Below, piece after piece: positions 27,155 through 36,817 of a DNA stretch of 64,000 nucleotides. The notes under the pieces were generated by a model. That model was not told where the DNA came from and searched no databases. It saw nothing but the letters and a program-made list of their open reading frames with translations. The first letter of the stretch is position 1, and each line of letters opens with the position of its first letter. The translations under genes were made by a program, and so were the position numbers. Source of the DNA: Chloroflexota bacterium (GTDB taxonomy: Bacteria > Chloroflexota > Chloroflexia > Chloroflexales > Roseiflexaceae); NCBI GenBank assembly GCA_013388755.1, contig JACAEQ010000100.1, positions 36,999 through 100,998 of the forward strand, written 5' to 3'.

Positions 27155-28069
27155 CTACCGTGCGAAGGCGCGAAAGGGATTGTCAACCATCAGCAGGCGG
27201 ATTGTCGCGTCATCAACGCCGGCAGCGCGCAATGCGGGAAGGAAAACGTCGCTGATATAGGTGTACGGTTTTGGCGTTCCGCCGCCAGGTTGCGCCGGAT
27301 CATACCAGCCTCGATCATGGCTGAGGAGCAGGTGATCGCCCAGGCCGGCGTCGAGCATGCGCATGATGCGTTCGATGAAGATCGCATCAGGCGCGCCGCC
27401 AATCCAGTCATACTCGATCCATGCGCCGCGACGCGCCATTTCCAGATTCAGCGTGAAATCCTCATCGGCGCTGGCATGGATCCAGATATAGCGGCTGGCA
27501 GTGTAGCCGGCGCGCTCGATCATATCAAGCTGGTCACGCACCACCCGGCCACGGATCGTGTGGCTACCGATGGCCGAGCCGACCGTCGCGGCGGCGCGTG
27601 CCGCGGCACGCAGGATTTTCGCCTCAACCGGCGTCATGCCGTCATCACCCGCGCTCAGTTTGATCCACGCCGCGCGCACGCCGCTGCCGGCAATCTCTCC
27701 CTGCAATTCGCCGGCCATCCAGTCGAACAACCGATCCTCACTGGCCTGATTCGCCCATGCTGGCACCCACGGCTCGCGGTAGATACCGGTCGGGACAACC
27801 AGCGGAAACGCGGCAGCTTCCGACACGGCGCGCAGGATGTCGGCGCGCCGCCCGACCCCTTCCGGCGCGCAATCAACGATGGCAGTGATCCCGCGCGACC
27901 GGGCTTCCTCCAGGAACGGCGCCATGAGCGCGACAACCGCAGCAGTATCGGCCTGCGCATATCCCGGCGTATCGGGGGTACGCAGATCAACAAAAACATG
28001 CTCATGCGGCAGGATCACGCCAAGTTCATCGGCGCGTTTCGGGCCGAGGGTGGTGATGAGCTCCGCCAC
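27155..28069 (-). CDS. Phosphotriesterase-family metal hydrolase
   Basis: A 304-residue amidohydrolase-fold protein. Metal ligands are visible: the HxH pair in ILPHEHVFVD, the carboxylated Lys in AAWIKLSAG, histidines in IGSHT and WIHAS, and the Asp in LLSHDRGWYDP. The family includes phosphotriesterases, lactonases and uncharacterised hydrolases, and the GxxDPxQ region does not settle the substrate. The GTG at 28069 is chosen because GAGGAG lies seven bases upstream; the frame continues upstream without protein character. It follows the rhodanese gene by 28 nt and ends at a strong terminator. Confidence 0.88.
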   Translation of the reverse strand: MAELITTLGPKRADELGVILPHEHVFVDLRTPDTPGYAQADTAAVVALMAPFLEEARSRGITAIVDCAPEGVGRRADILRAVSEAAAFPLVVPTGIYREPWVPAWANQASEDRLFDWMAGELQGEIAGSGVRAAWIKLSAGDDGMTPVEAKILRAAARAAATVGSAIGSHTIRGRVVRDQLDMIERAGYTASRYIWIHASADEDFTLNLEMARRGAWIEYDWIGGAPDAIFIERIMRMLDAGLGDHLLLSHDRGWYDPAQPGGGTPKPYTYISDVFLPALRAAGVDDATIRLLMVDNPFRAFAR

Positions 28070-28097
28070 GGACAACTCCTCACAATTCTCAATACCA

Positions 28098-28529
28098 TCA
28101 ACGTTCCACCGGGAACCCTGCCTGCTGCCAGGCGAGAATGCCGCCCTGCATGTTGTGCACGCGGGTGAAGCCATTTCGGCGCAGAAGATCCGTGATCTGG
28201 CCGCTCCGGTTGCCGCTGCGGCATGTAACGATCACCGTCCTGTCGGCAGGAATCTCGTTCAGGCGCGCCGGCACCTCGCCCATCGGAATCAGGCGTACCC
28301 CTGGAATATGGCCGGCTGCATACTCTTCCGGCTCGCGCACATCGAGCAGGACGACATCATCGCGGCCTTGCAAGGCGCGTACGGTCGCCACATCAACGTT
28401 GAGCGGCAGACTCGCCACGTCAATGGCGCTTGTTTGAGCGGCGGGAGGCGCGGCGGGAGCGCCGGCGGCGCCGCAGGAGGCCAGCGCAAACGCGGCTGCG
28501 GCAAGAAGAATGAGAAGAAGACGTCTCAT
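28098..28529 (-). CDS. Rhodanese-like lipoprotein
   Basis: A 143-residue secreted rhodanese. Residues 1-18 are a lipoprotein signal ending in LASCGAAG, with Cys19 as lipid anchor. The single rhodanese domain has LLDVREPEEYAAGHIPG and the active-site loop VTCRSGNRSGQ with catalytic Cys. It would act as a sulfurtransferase or persulfide protein outside the membrane. GAGGAG precedes the ATG at 28529. It is the first gene of a two-gene operon with the phosphotriesterase-like enzyme. Confidence 0.92.
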   Translation of the reverse strand: MRRLLLILLAAAAFALASCGAAGAPAAPPAAQTSAIDVASLPLNVDVATVRALQGRDDVVLLDVREPEEYAAGHIPGVRLIPMGEVPARLNEIPADRTVIVTCRSGNRSGQITDLLRRNGFTRVHNMQGGILAWQQAGFPVER

Positions 28530-28553
28530 CAATGTGCTCCTCTGCTATTGCAC

Positions 28554-28621
28554 CATGCAACAACCTTGCGCCCGGTGGGGCGCGCAGCTCGCAGGAACGG
28601 ACGCGCGTCCACGGATCACAG
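28554..28621 (+). repeat. 68-bp dispersed repeat, copy 2
   Basis: This copy contains the hairpin GCGCCC-ggt-GGGGCGC and the perfect 12-bp palindrome GGACGCGCGTCC. It matches the minus strand of 18304-18371 over its length. It lies in the 210-bp gap between the rhodanese promoter side and the PQQ-propeller stop; nothing else is seen there. Confidence 0.6.
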
Positions 28622-28739
28622 TTGCTGCTCGCCGCTGTAGAACGACACGTTGCGCACGGGGCCGATCCTGATGACCCTCAGTTTGATGCAGCAACACAGC
28701 GAATCGTTACGCCTCGCCATGCTGAGCATCCTGTGCCTC

Positions 28740-30761
28740 CTATCGCCTTGCTTCCGCCTCAACAATGCGAATCTGCGCCGGATCACGCACATAGATCACT
28801 GGATCGCCCTGGTACCATGTAATCGTGCCAGTGACCTGGATCCGCTGCCCGGGCGCATACAATGCTTCGGGAGGCTGATCAAAACTGGACCAGTCTTGCT
28901 TCAGAATACGGACCAGAAAATGCCCCTGGTGCGGCACATTGTACCCCAGATAGACGGCTTTGCCATTGTTGAACACCTCGCGCACGAGACCATCAACGGT
29001 CACGGTCCGACCAGCGTACTCACGCGCGTCCGTGTAGTCAATCACGCGTTCGGGTGACACGACAGCCGGCATGGACTCCAACCGATCCGCCTCGACCGGC
29101 AGACTGGCCCCGGCCGGCTGGCCTTGCTCCAGGGCCACCACCGCGCCATCCGTGCTTACGAAATAGATCGTGCCATTGCTGATGACCCAGGCAGCATACT
29201 CACTCCAGTACCGATCATAGACCGCGCCCTGACGCCAGTAGATGTAGAAACCGGCGGGCCACACCCGTGTATTGGAGAGACCGCGGCCACAATAGTGACT
29301 CGTGCTGAACCCGGCGCTGCACACATCGTTATCCTGCGAATTCGCAATATGCGGCAGGTTCGTGACCGGGATGGGGTTGCTGCTGCTGCCGCGGGCAGCC
29401 GATCTGTCCCCAATGATATGCGCGACACCCGCTTCCCAGTGCGCCGCGAATATCTGATCGCCGGCCATTGAAAGGTACGGCTGCTCATCAGTTGGCAGGT
29501 AGGTCGTGCTCACGTACCGGACGTCACCGGCAGTATAGCCAGGAACGGTGGCATTATTGAGCATCATCTCGCCCAGGTGCGAGTCGGCACGGCCATCACA
29601 GGAACTGATGAGGCATGGCGAGCCGCGCATCACGACATACGCCACTTCTGTGCCATCACTGAACCGTTTGACGACCGGTTGCGGGCCCATGGGCATGTAA
29701 TTGCCGTCGCCGAAACCGCCATGCCCGATATTGGGGATAAACGCCGTCGTACCGTTATCAAGCCGGAGCGCCAGCAGTGCCTGCTCGAACGGGTTGCTGA
29801 GCAGATTGCTGCGCATGGCTGCGTTGGTTGACGGCCAGGGGCTCCAGGTCCAGAGTGACTGCCAGTCAATGCGCAGCTTGATCAGCACCAGGCCGTTCTG
29901 CTCGGCGATCACCGGCCAGCCCCGGCTGACCTCGGCAAGATTGTTACCACCAGAACTACCCGGATCGCCAGGGGTATGTGGTGCCGTCTTTGTGCGCCAC
30001 ACCCGGGCACCATCGCTGTTACGAATGCCGTGAACGTACAGATCGCGCGATGCAACCACCACGAGGTTGCGACTCGCCGAGTAGGCTGGCGGCGTATCTA
30101 CCGGCGAGCCGGCGTTGTAGCTCCAGACCGGCTGCATACTGTATTTGTTCACCGCATACACCGAGTCGCCCATAGAAAAGAAGACGCGATCGCCGGCAAC
30201 AGCGGGGGGCAGCGGCAGGTTGCTGCTGCCAGAGGCAGGAAAACCGGCCAGCGTATCGCCGGTAGCAGCATTGAGCTTATACAACGTTCCGCTGGTTGAC
30301 ACAACGAACAGCGCGCCGGTATCCGGATCATAGGCCGGCGTTGAATTGATACTTCCACTCGGGTTACGATTCCAGACCTGCGCGCCGTTGGCATTGTTGA
30401 GCGCGTACACGCCGTTGCTGCCGGCAGCAATATACACGCGCCCCCCCCCGGTCACGGGCTGGCTGTTCCGTGGCAACCTGAACTTACCGGGCGTGATGCC
30501 GCCGCTCGCGGTCGGGCCGTTCCATGCCCATTTCCAGCGCCAGGGCGGCGGGATTGATCCCGGGTTGAAGCTGGTACGCTGAGCATTGAAGGCATGCTGT
30601 GTCCATTCCGCGGCAGTTGCGGACGTTGTAATGATGGGAAAGAAGATCGAAAAGACCTGGCCCTGGCCATGGATCGTCACAGGTTCGCGGCCAGGCAACC
30701 CGGCGACGCCCGGTATGACGATCACTGCCGCAACTAGCAGCAGCGTCCGAAGGACTCTCAT
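28740..30761 (-). CDS. Secreted PQQ-like beta-propeller protein with C-terminal OB-like domain
   Basis: A 673-residue protein. Residues 1-22 form a signal peptide (MRVLRTLLLVAAVIVIPGVAG). Residues about 50-560 contain repeated PQQ-type blades (VYIAAGSNGVYALN, LFVVSTSGTLYKLNAATG, VFFSMGDSVYAVNK, IYFVSTDGAVVALEQG), so a beta-propeller is expected; no PQQ-binding or dehydrogenase residues can be assigned. Two cysteines in CLISSCDG and two in the CSAGFSTSHYC region may form disulfides. Residues about 570-668 look like an OB-fold (GRTVTVDGLVREV, GQRIQVTGTITWYQGD). GGAGGAG precedes the ATG. Role unknown. Confidence 0.8.
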   Translation of the reverse strand: MRVLRTLLLVAAVIVIPGVAGLPGREPVTIHGQGQVFSIFFPIITTSATAAEWTQHAFNAQRTSFNPGSIPPPWRWKWAWNGPTASGGITPGKFRLPRNSQPVTGGGRVYIAAGSNGVYALNNANGAQVWNRNPSGSINSTPAYDPDTGALFVVSTSGTLYKLNAATGDTLAGFPASGSSNLPLPPAVAGDRVFFSMGDSVYAVNKYSMQPVWSYNAGSPVDTPPAYSASRNLVVVASRDLYVHGIRNSDGARVWRTKTAPHTPGDPGSSGGNNLAEVSRGWPVIAEQNGLVLIKLRIDWQSLWTWSPWPSTNAAMRSNLLSNPFEQALLALRLDNGTTAFIPNIGHGGFGDGNYMPMGPQPVVKRFSDGTEVAYVVMRGSPCLISSCDGRADSHLGEMMLNNATVPGYTAGDVRYVSTTYLPTDEQPYLSMAGDQIFAAHWEAGVAHIIGDRSAARGSSSNPIPVTNLPHIANSQDNDVCSAGFSTSHYCGRGLSNTRVWPAGFYIYWRQGAVYDRYWSEYAAWVISNGTIYFVSTDGAVVALEQGQPAGASLPVEADRLESMPAVVSPERVIDYTDAREYAGRTVTVDGLVREVFNNGKAVYLGYNVPHQGHFLVRILKQDWSSFDQPPEALYAPGQRIQVTGTITWYQGDPVIYVRDPAQIRIVEAEARR

Positions 30762-30922
30762 TCACTCCTCCACGGTTTCTCGCTGAACTGGATCGAAGCG
30801 CGATGGTCAATTCACCACCCGGCAGCACCGCAAGGAACGGCACCCAAACCGGCCTCACGGCGCTCCATCTTCTTTCTACATCACGAGAAGCGTGGACTGC
30901 AATCCACCAGGTTACGGTGGCG

Positions 30923-32305
30923 TCACAACCGTTGCATGACATCGGGCATTCGCCAGGCCTCGAACGACAGGAGCCGCGCCGTGCCTCCTTCGGCGAAGAG
31001 CGCCACGCCGTCACTGTCATCTCGCACGGGGTAGACCCGCGCTGACAGGCATACATACCCGTTGGCAAATACTTCGATGATTGACCGATCGACAAAGATA
31101 CGCAGATCGAGCGTCTCACCGGGCGCAAGCGGCAGGGCGATCGTGGGGGAGTCGCTGGCGCCGCTTCCCGCGCAGCGACGGTCAATCACCAGGCGCCCGG
31201 CCTCGCGTTCATAGGCGATGACTGTCGCTTCCTGGCGATCCGGGCTGGCACGGACGGCGATGCCAGCGCGTTCCGCCGCGCCAGGGTCAAGCGACGCCGC
31301 AATCTCCAGCATGTCACTGTGAAGATCATCAAGAATGAACCAGGCAGCAGGAGGCACATCGAGCGCCGCGCGGGCATACCGTGGGCCACGCAGCACCGCT
31401 ACGTCCGGGGCAGGCTCCATGCCGACACGACCATCGTCGCGCGGCACGATCAGCCGCGGCAACGACATCGCACCCGACCAGCCAGCAGCTAGCTGAGCGG
31501 AGTCATCGCGCGCCTCGCGCAGCCAGCCAACCATGAGTCGCCGCCCACGTTCGTCCACAAAGCTCTGCGGCGCATAGAAATCGCGGCACCCGTCAATGTC
31601 GCCACGCGCCTCGGGAAGGAAACGATGCGCCTCGTAGCGACCTGCGAGGTACACCGCCCGGCCCAGGGGGATCGGCGAAAGCACCAGGATATGCCGGTCG
31701 CCAAGCGCGAACAGGTCAGGGCATTCCCACATCTCGTCGCCGTCATAGACGCTGCCGGCACATAATGGGCCCAGGTATTCCCATTCGAGCAAGTTCCGCC
31801 CGCGGTAGAGGAAGCACGCGCCGCCCTGATTGACGATACCCGAGCCAATGATCTGGCACCAGTTTTCTCCCTCGCGCCAGACACAATGGTCGCGGAATCC
31901 AGTGACCTGCACCCCTGCGGGTGGAGCGGTAATCACCGGGTTGCGCGGATGTTTGTGCCATGTGAGCAGATCGGCACTGCCGGTTGCCACGCAGGGGAGC
32001 TGCACACCGCCGCGCACTTCGGTGTACACGACCGTCGGCACACCATGATCATTGACGGCGCACCCTGACCAGCATCCGTCGTCACGCGGCGCACCCGGCT
32101 CAGGCGCCAGCGCAATCGGGAGATCAACCCAGTGCACCAGATCGTCGCTGGCGGCGTGGCCCCAGTGGATATGGCCCCAGCGCGCTTCGTGCGGGTTGTG
32201 CTGGTAGAACATGTGATAGCGCCCCTGCCACTGGATGAGCCCGTTCGGATCGTTGAGCCAGCCGCGGGGCGCCGTGAAATGATAGCCAGGACGATACCTG
32301 TCCAT
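30923..32305 (-). CDS. Glycoside hydrolase family 32 (sucrose/fructan hydrolase)
   Basis: A 460-residue GH32 enzyme without signal peptide, so cytosolic. The nucleophile Asp is in GWLNDPNGL, the acid/base Glu in EMWECPDLF, and the substrate-binding tryptophans in CWSGCAV are present. The family's RDP motif is RDH here (GFRDHCVW), a change next to the transition-state-stabilising Asp. The C-terminal beta-sandwich starts near residue 320. Sucrose, sucrose-6-phosphate or fructans are possible substrates. Its ATG overlaps the stop of the sugar isomerase gene (TAATG). Confidence 0.93.
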   Translation of the reverse strand: MDRYRPGYHFTAPRGWLNDPNGLIQWQGRYHMFYQHNPHEARWGHIHWGHAASDDLVHWVDLPIALAPEPGAPRDDGCWSGCAVNDHGVPTVVYTEVRGGVQLPCVATGSADLLTWHKHPRNPVITAPPAGVQVTGFRDHCVWREGENWCQIIGSGIVNQGGACFLYRGRNLLEWEYLGPLCAGSVYDGDEMWECPDLFALGDRHILVLSPIPLGRAVYLAGRYEAHRFLPEARGDIDGCRDFYAPQSFVDERGRRLMVGWLREARDDSAQLAAGWSGAMSLPRLIVPRDDGRVGMEPAPDVAVLRGPRYARAALDVPPAAWFILDDLHSDMLEIAASLDPGAAERAGIAVRASPDRQEATVIAYEREAGRLVIDRRCAGSGASDSPTIALPLAPGETLDLRIFVDRSIIEVFANGYVCLSARVYPVRDDSDGVALFAEGGTARLLSFEAWRMPDVMQRL

Positions 32306-33156
32306 TACGTCTCCAGTCCGGCATCGCGCCAGATCGCGCGCATCGCGGCGGCGGCTTCAGCGCTGGCTTGCTCTGGCGTAAGCTCGCCGAGGCGCGGTTC
32401 AAACGGCTCCGGTGTCACTGGCCCGTCGTAGCCGATCTCGGCCAGCGCCTGGAGGAAACCGGGCATATCAATCACACCAGTTGCGCCAGGCAAGCGCCGC
32501 ACCTGGTCGAGCTGATCTTCCACCAGGACGCCGGCAGGAGCGTCGTTCACATGCACATAGACGATGTCCGCGGCCTGCAGCGTGCGAATATCGGACGGCG
32601 CGCCGACGGCAGTATACCAGTGCCAGCTATCGTAGAGCAGACCGACGTTCGGGCCAATGGCCTGCGCCAGCAGGATCATGGCTTCGGGGGTGTACACAAA
32701 GCCGTAGCGCTTGCCGGCACGCATCGTTCGCGGCCCGATAAACTCCAGGCCGAGGCGGCACCCGTGTTCGGCGAGTACCTGCGCCACCGGGCGCAATTGC
32801 TGCACGTGAAAGTTGAGATTCTCGCGGAGCGGTCGTTCGTCGGAAGCCGGCAGCACCCAGGTATAGCAACGCGTGCAACCGAGCGCCTGCGCCAGCGCCG
32901 CCTGCCGATCCAGCTCGTCCAGCGCATCGCGCTGATATGGGATGCGCCAGTTGAGCGGCAATCCCCAGCCGCCAAGACGCACACCGTGTTCGGCAATCAG
33001 CGCGCACAGATGCTCAACCGATGTCTCGCCAGCCAGCGCCAGCGCCTGGCCAGCCGGCAGATCGACCCCCTGCCAGCCATCTCGCGCGGCAAGCGCCAGC
33101 GTGGTGCGAAAATCAACGCGAATACCGATCGCTCCCGGACTCATATTACGAAACAT
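32305..33156 (-). CDS. Sugar phosphate isomerase/epimerase, TIM-barrel type
   Basis: A 283-residue AP-endonuclease-2/xylose-isomerase-like barrel. Metal-binding positions fit LGLEFIGPRT (Glu), LLYDSWHWY (Asp/His), YVHVNDAPAG (His/Asp) and VTPEPFEP (Glu). Such proteins epimerise or isomerise sugars and inositols; coupling to a GH32 enzyme suggests work on the released hexose, which is inference. GGAG lies eight bases before the ATG at 33156. Confidence 0.85.
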   Translation of the reverse strand: MFRNMSPGAIGIRVDFRTTLALAARDGWQGVDLPAGQALALAGETSVEHLCALIAEHGVRLGGWGLPLNWRIPYQRDALDELDRQAALAQALGCTRCYTWVLPASDERPLRENLNFHVQQLRPVAQVLAEHGCRLGLEFIGPRTMRAGKRYGFVYTPEAMILLAQAIGPNVGLLYDSWHWYTAVGAPSDIRTLQAADIVYVHVNDAPAGVLVEDQLDQVRRLPGATGVIDMPGFLQALAEIGYDGPVTPEPFEPRLGELTPEQASAEAAAAMRAIWRDAGLET

Positions 33157-33383
33157 GGTTATGCTCCAGAGAGTACGCACGCCAATTCATCAAAGGTCGG
33201 CACCATCGCCACAGCGGGCACGCGCGCTTGCAGGCCGTCAGTACATTGAACTCGTGGATGAGCGTCAGCGCTGGAGCGCGACGGGCCCCGGCGGAGATCG
33301 CCGCAACATATGGGCACCAGAACGTCGCGTCGGTAACGTGCCTGGCATACGCTGCAACAGTAGTAACGAACGGGCGGTCCACG

Positions 33384-33761
33384 TTATCTGATCGCCACCA
33401 CCTCGATTTCCACGCGCACGTCGCGCGGCAGGCGCGCCACCTGTACCGTCGAACGCGCCGGCGGATCGGCGGGAAAAAACTCGGCATACACCGTATTCAT
33501 CGCCGCAAAATCGCCCATATCGGCCAGGAAGACCGTCGTCTTGACCACGCGATCGAGCGCGCTACCGGCGGCGGCGAGTACCGCTGTGAGATTTGTCAGC
33601 ACCTGGCGTGTCTGGGCCGAGATGTCGCCCTCCACCAGCGTTCCATCGGGCGTGAGTGGGATCTGGCCGGAGCAAAAGACCAGATCGCCGGCGATGATTG
33701 CCTGAGCATACGGGCCGATCGCCTGCGGTGCGCCGGCTGTTGCGACGATTGAACGATCCAT
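33384..33761 (-). CDS. ridA: RidA-family enamine/imine deaminase
   Basis: A 125-residue RidA protein that hydrolyses reactive 2-aminoacrylate-type enamines. The family signature RLPRDVRVEIEVVAIR contains the conserved Arg, with the N-terminal GPYAQAI and the FCSGQIP segment. The ATG at 33761 is preceded by AAAGGCGG. It is divergent from the large glycosyltransferase. The 227-bp gap to the sugar isomerase shows nothing recognisable. Confidence 0.93.
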   Translation of the reverse strand: MDRSIVATAGAPQAIGPYAQAIIAGDLVFCSGQIPLTPDGTLVEGDISAQTRQVLTNLTAVLAAAGSALDRVVKTTVFLADMGDFAAMNTVYAEFFPADPPARSTVQVARLPRDVRVEIEVVAIR

Positions 33762-33800
33762 GGCTATCCGCCTTTCTGTTCTCTGTCCATAACGGCGCAA

Positions 33801-33828
33801 TTGTAGCAGAAGACGCATCGGGTATAAT
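33801..33828 (+). promoter_or_regulatory. Promoter of the envelope glycosyltransferase block
   Basis: TTGTAG at 33801-33806 and TATAAT at 33823-33828, 16 bp apart. Transcription would start near 33835, about 88 nt before the ATG at 33923. Confidence 0.55.
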
Positions 33829-33922
33829 ACGGCGCGTGAGTAGCAAGACCATTCCGAGCGATCCACCGGTGTGGCATCCAGCGATCGGCACGCGCGGCCA
33901 GGGTGCCTTGTGCGTGCTGGAC

Positions 33923-36817
33923 ATGCGCCTGGCGCTGATCGTTGCGCTGGCGCTTCTGGCAGGCATGTTTGCCTACCAGGCGCCTGCCAGCGCGGCAATT
34001 CCCGTCGGCTGGCTCGGCGATCGCCTGTTTGTGATTGCAAGCGAGGGCTCCGGCGCCGCCGATCAGCTTGCATTCTATGGCGACGAACTGACCCCCGACG
34101 CGCTGAGTGGCCGCAGCCGCTGGACGCGCCAGGGTGCACAGGCACACCTGGCTGGATTGGGCGGCGGCGCGCTCATGCTGACGGTGCGCGCGCGTGGCTG
34201 GCCAGTTGATGCGCTCAATGGCGAAACGCGCCAGCCCGATGTCGTCGTGGCGGCGGACGATACGGTGATTGGCCAGTTCATGCCAACCGATGGGTGGGAC
34301 GAGTACCGCCTGACCATTCCCGCCGACACGCGCCGCGGCCCGGACCTCACGCTCACGTTCCGCGCATCACATGTGTTTACCAGCACACAGACGTACAACG
34401 ATCCACGCCCCAAAGGCATCAGGATCGAAACGATCGCGGTCCACGCCATCAGTGACGGGCCATATCTGCCGGCGCCTGCACCGATTGCCTGGCTGGTCAT
34501 AAGCGGGGTCGTCTGGTTTCTGATGCTTGCCCTCCTGGTACAACGACCAGACGTGGCATTCATCATGGCAACCCTGCTGGTGAGTGCACTGGCGGTTGCG
34601 CTGGCTGCTGCCCGCATCTGGACCGTTGCACTGCTGCCGATCGTTGCCGTGGCAGGCGCATCGCCACTGCTCTGGTTTTACCGTGGCGCCATAACACGCT
34701 ATCCTCTGCGGCTGGCGCGGCGTTATGCGTATGGTGCCGCGCCGGGGTATGGCCTGCTTGCGGCAACATTCGCCTGGCTGGGGGCAGGCATCGCGAGAGG
34801 GGCACCACCGCTGCCTGGTCTGGATAGATTCTGGGAGAGTTTCCCCGATTCGCTGATCTACACCTTGCTCGCCGCCGGCCTGCTGTTGCTGGCACTGATC
34901 TATGGGCGCAACGGCCTGCCGCGTATCGCGGAACGAATCGTGAGCGCGCTCGGCTCCCCGCGTGGTGCCGCCCTGTTACTGGCGCTGCTTCTCGCCGTGT
35001 GGGTCGGCTACCTGACGTCGGTTGTGCTGGCCATGCCGTATGTGGGCCATGCCGATTATGCCGATAATGCCGTCGTGGCGCGTAATCTCCTGGCCGGGCG
35101 CGGCTGGACCGTTGACTATGTCACGCAGTTCTACCGGCTCTATGAGGGGGTCACGCGCCCGCAAGAAACCTGGCCACTACTGCAGCCCGTCTGGGTCGCG
35201 CTTTCGTTTGCCGTCTTCGGCATCAACAACTGGGCCGCCAAACTGCCGAACCTGCTGTTCATGATCCTGCTGGCGCTCGCAGTATTCCGTGCCGGAACAC
35301 ACCTCTGGGATCGACGGGTGGGCCTGATTGCTGCTCTTGTCCTGATCACCAGCCACCTGTATTTCAAGCTGGCGATCTATGTCACTAATGACCTGGCGTT
35401 CACACTGTTCGCATTCGGGGCGCTGGCACTGCTGTACGCCGGGGAGACACGACGAGGAGCGGCAACAAGCGCTGCCGAGGACCATCCACCAGCGGCAACC
35501 CGGCAAACGATGCCACCTGAGAATCTCCGTTTTCCGGGATGGAAGCTGGCGGGTCATCTGACATCCAGGCACCGGCAGACGACGCGGCGGGCGACATGGT
35601 TGCTCCTGCTCTCCGGCGTGCTGACCGGCCTGATGCTCCTGCAGAAACCGGGCAGCGGCGGCCTGATTGCGCTCGGCATGGGTCTCTGGCTCCTCGCGTC
35701 ACGTGTCCGCCCGATGCCGGCAACGCTCGTGGAGCTACGCCGGCGGATCGTGCCCGTCGCCACATGGGGCGTAATCGCCTTCGCTCTCCTCACGCCCTAC
35801 CTTGCGCGTAATATCATCACGTTCGGTACACCCTACTATTCGACCGAGAGCAAGGATGCCTGGGTGCTGGAGTATACAACGTGGGACCAGATCTACGCCG
35901 TGTACACCACCGAAGCCGGCTTGAGCGAGACCGGGCCGCCGGATCGAAGCTGGATCCTGCGCTGGGGATTCGACCGCACCTTGCTGAAGCTGGAGCGGCA
36001 GGTACGCGCGCTCCGCGATTATCTGATTCCGTCCTGGAACCGGTTGCCGGCGGGTATCGGCGAGTACTGGTTCGGCCGCACCGACAAGCAACGGCTGCTG
36101 TTCGAGGCCGGCGCATGGCTGGCATTGCTGGGGGTGGCCGGGGCAGCAGCGACGCGCCGGCGCCTGGTGTCGCTGCTGGGCGCGGCATTCGTGCCCTACA
36201 CCCTGTTCCTGATCGTCTACTGGCACACCAGCGAAGAGCGCTACTGGGTCGTGCTGATGCCATGGCTGGCGCTGTTCGCCGCTGCGGCGCTCTGGCAGAT
36301 CTACGACCGGATCGCCACGCTGGCCGACGGTCGCTGGGCACCCGCGGGGTTACTCGTTGCCATGGCCCTGACCGTCGCGATGATCCGGCCATCATGGCCG
36401 GATATTGCCGAGAAGGTGCGCGATGAGCCGCAGCTGTACAGCGCCGATCTCGACATGTACGCCTGGCTGGAGCGCAATACGGAACCGGGCGCGGTGATCA
36501 TGACGCGCAATCCGTGGCAACTGAACTGGCACAGCAACCGCCCGGCGCTTATGATTCCCTACACGACCGACCGCGAGACATTGCTATGGCTTGCCCGTCA
36601 TTACCGCGTACGTTATCTGGTGCTTGATACGCTGCAACGCCCCGAACCGGAAGTGCAGCGCATGCTTGATGCACTGGTCGCCGACTCGGCCCTGGGATTC
36701 CGCGAAGTGTACCGCACACCGGTGTATCGGGCAGATTTTCGAGGTGTGACGAAAGAACTGGTTGCGGTGGCGTATGAATTGAGAAGTGAGCACGGGGCAT
36801 TGAGAATTGAGAGATGA
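33923..36817 (+). CDS. GT-C membrane glycosyltransferase, ArnT/PMT type
   Basis: A 964-residue protein. Residues 1-25 form a signal-like membrane helix (MRLALIVALALLAGMFAYQA). A soluble beta-rich region follows (about 30-180), then some 12 membrane segments and a soluble C-terminus with DMYAWLERNTEPGAVIM. The GT-C catalytic acid loop is likely GHADYADNAVVARNLL. Residues about 510-552 are a low-complexity basic insertion between two membrane helices. Substrate unknown; a polyprenyl-phosphate sugar donor is expected. The ATG at 33923 fits the signal helix; a GTG at 33836 would be near-leaderless. Its stop overlaps the GT4 start as ATGA. Confidence 0.82.
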   Translation: MRLALIVALALLAGMFAYQAPASAAIPVGWLGDRLFVIASEGSGAADQLAFYGDELTPDALSGRSRWTRQGAQAHLAGLGGGALMLTVRARGWPVDALNGETRQPDVVVAADDTVIGQFMPTDGWDEYRLTIPADTRRGPDLTLTFRASHVFTSTQTYNDPRPKGIRIETIAVHAISDGPYLPAPAPIAWLVISGVVWFLMLALLVQRPDVAFIMATLLVSALAVALAAARIWTVALLPIVAVAGASPLLWFYRGAITRYPLRLARRYAYGAAPGYGLLAATFAWLGAGIARGAPPLPGLDRFWESFPDSLIYTLLAAGLLLLALIYGRNGLPRIAERIVSALGSPRGAALLLALLLAVWVGYLTSVVLAMPYVGHADYADNAVVARNLLAGRGWTVDYVTQFYRLYEGVTRPQETWPLLQPVWVALSFAVFGINNWAAKLPNLLFMILLALAVFRAGTHLWDRRVGLIAALVLITSHLYFKLAIYVTNDLAFTLFAFGALALLYAGETRRGAATSAAEDHPPAATRQTMPPENLRFPGWKLAGHLTSRHRQTTRRATWLLLLSGVLTGLMLLQKPGSGGLIALGMGLWLLASRVRPMPATLVELRRRIVPVATWGVIAFALLTPYLARNIITFGTPYYSTESKDAWVLEYTTWDQIYAVYTTEAGLSETGPPDRSWILRWGFDRTLLKLERQVRALRDYLIPSWNRLPAGIGEYWFGRTDKQRLLFEAGAWLALLGVAGAAATRRRLVSLLGAAFVPYTLFLIVYWHTSEERYWVVLMPWLALFAAAALWQIYDRIATLADGRWAPAGLLVAMALTVAMIRPSWPDIAEKVRDEPQLYSADLDMYAWLERNTEPGAVIMTRNPWQLNWHSNRPALMIPYTTDRETLLWLARHYRVRYLVLDTLQRPEPEVQRMLDALVADSALGFREVYRTPVYRADFRGVTKELVAVAYELRSEHGALRIER

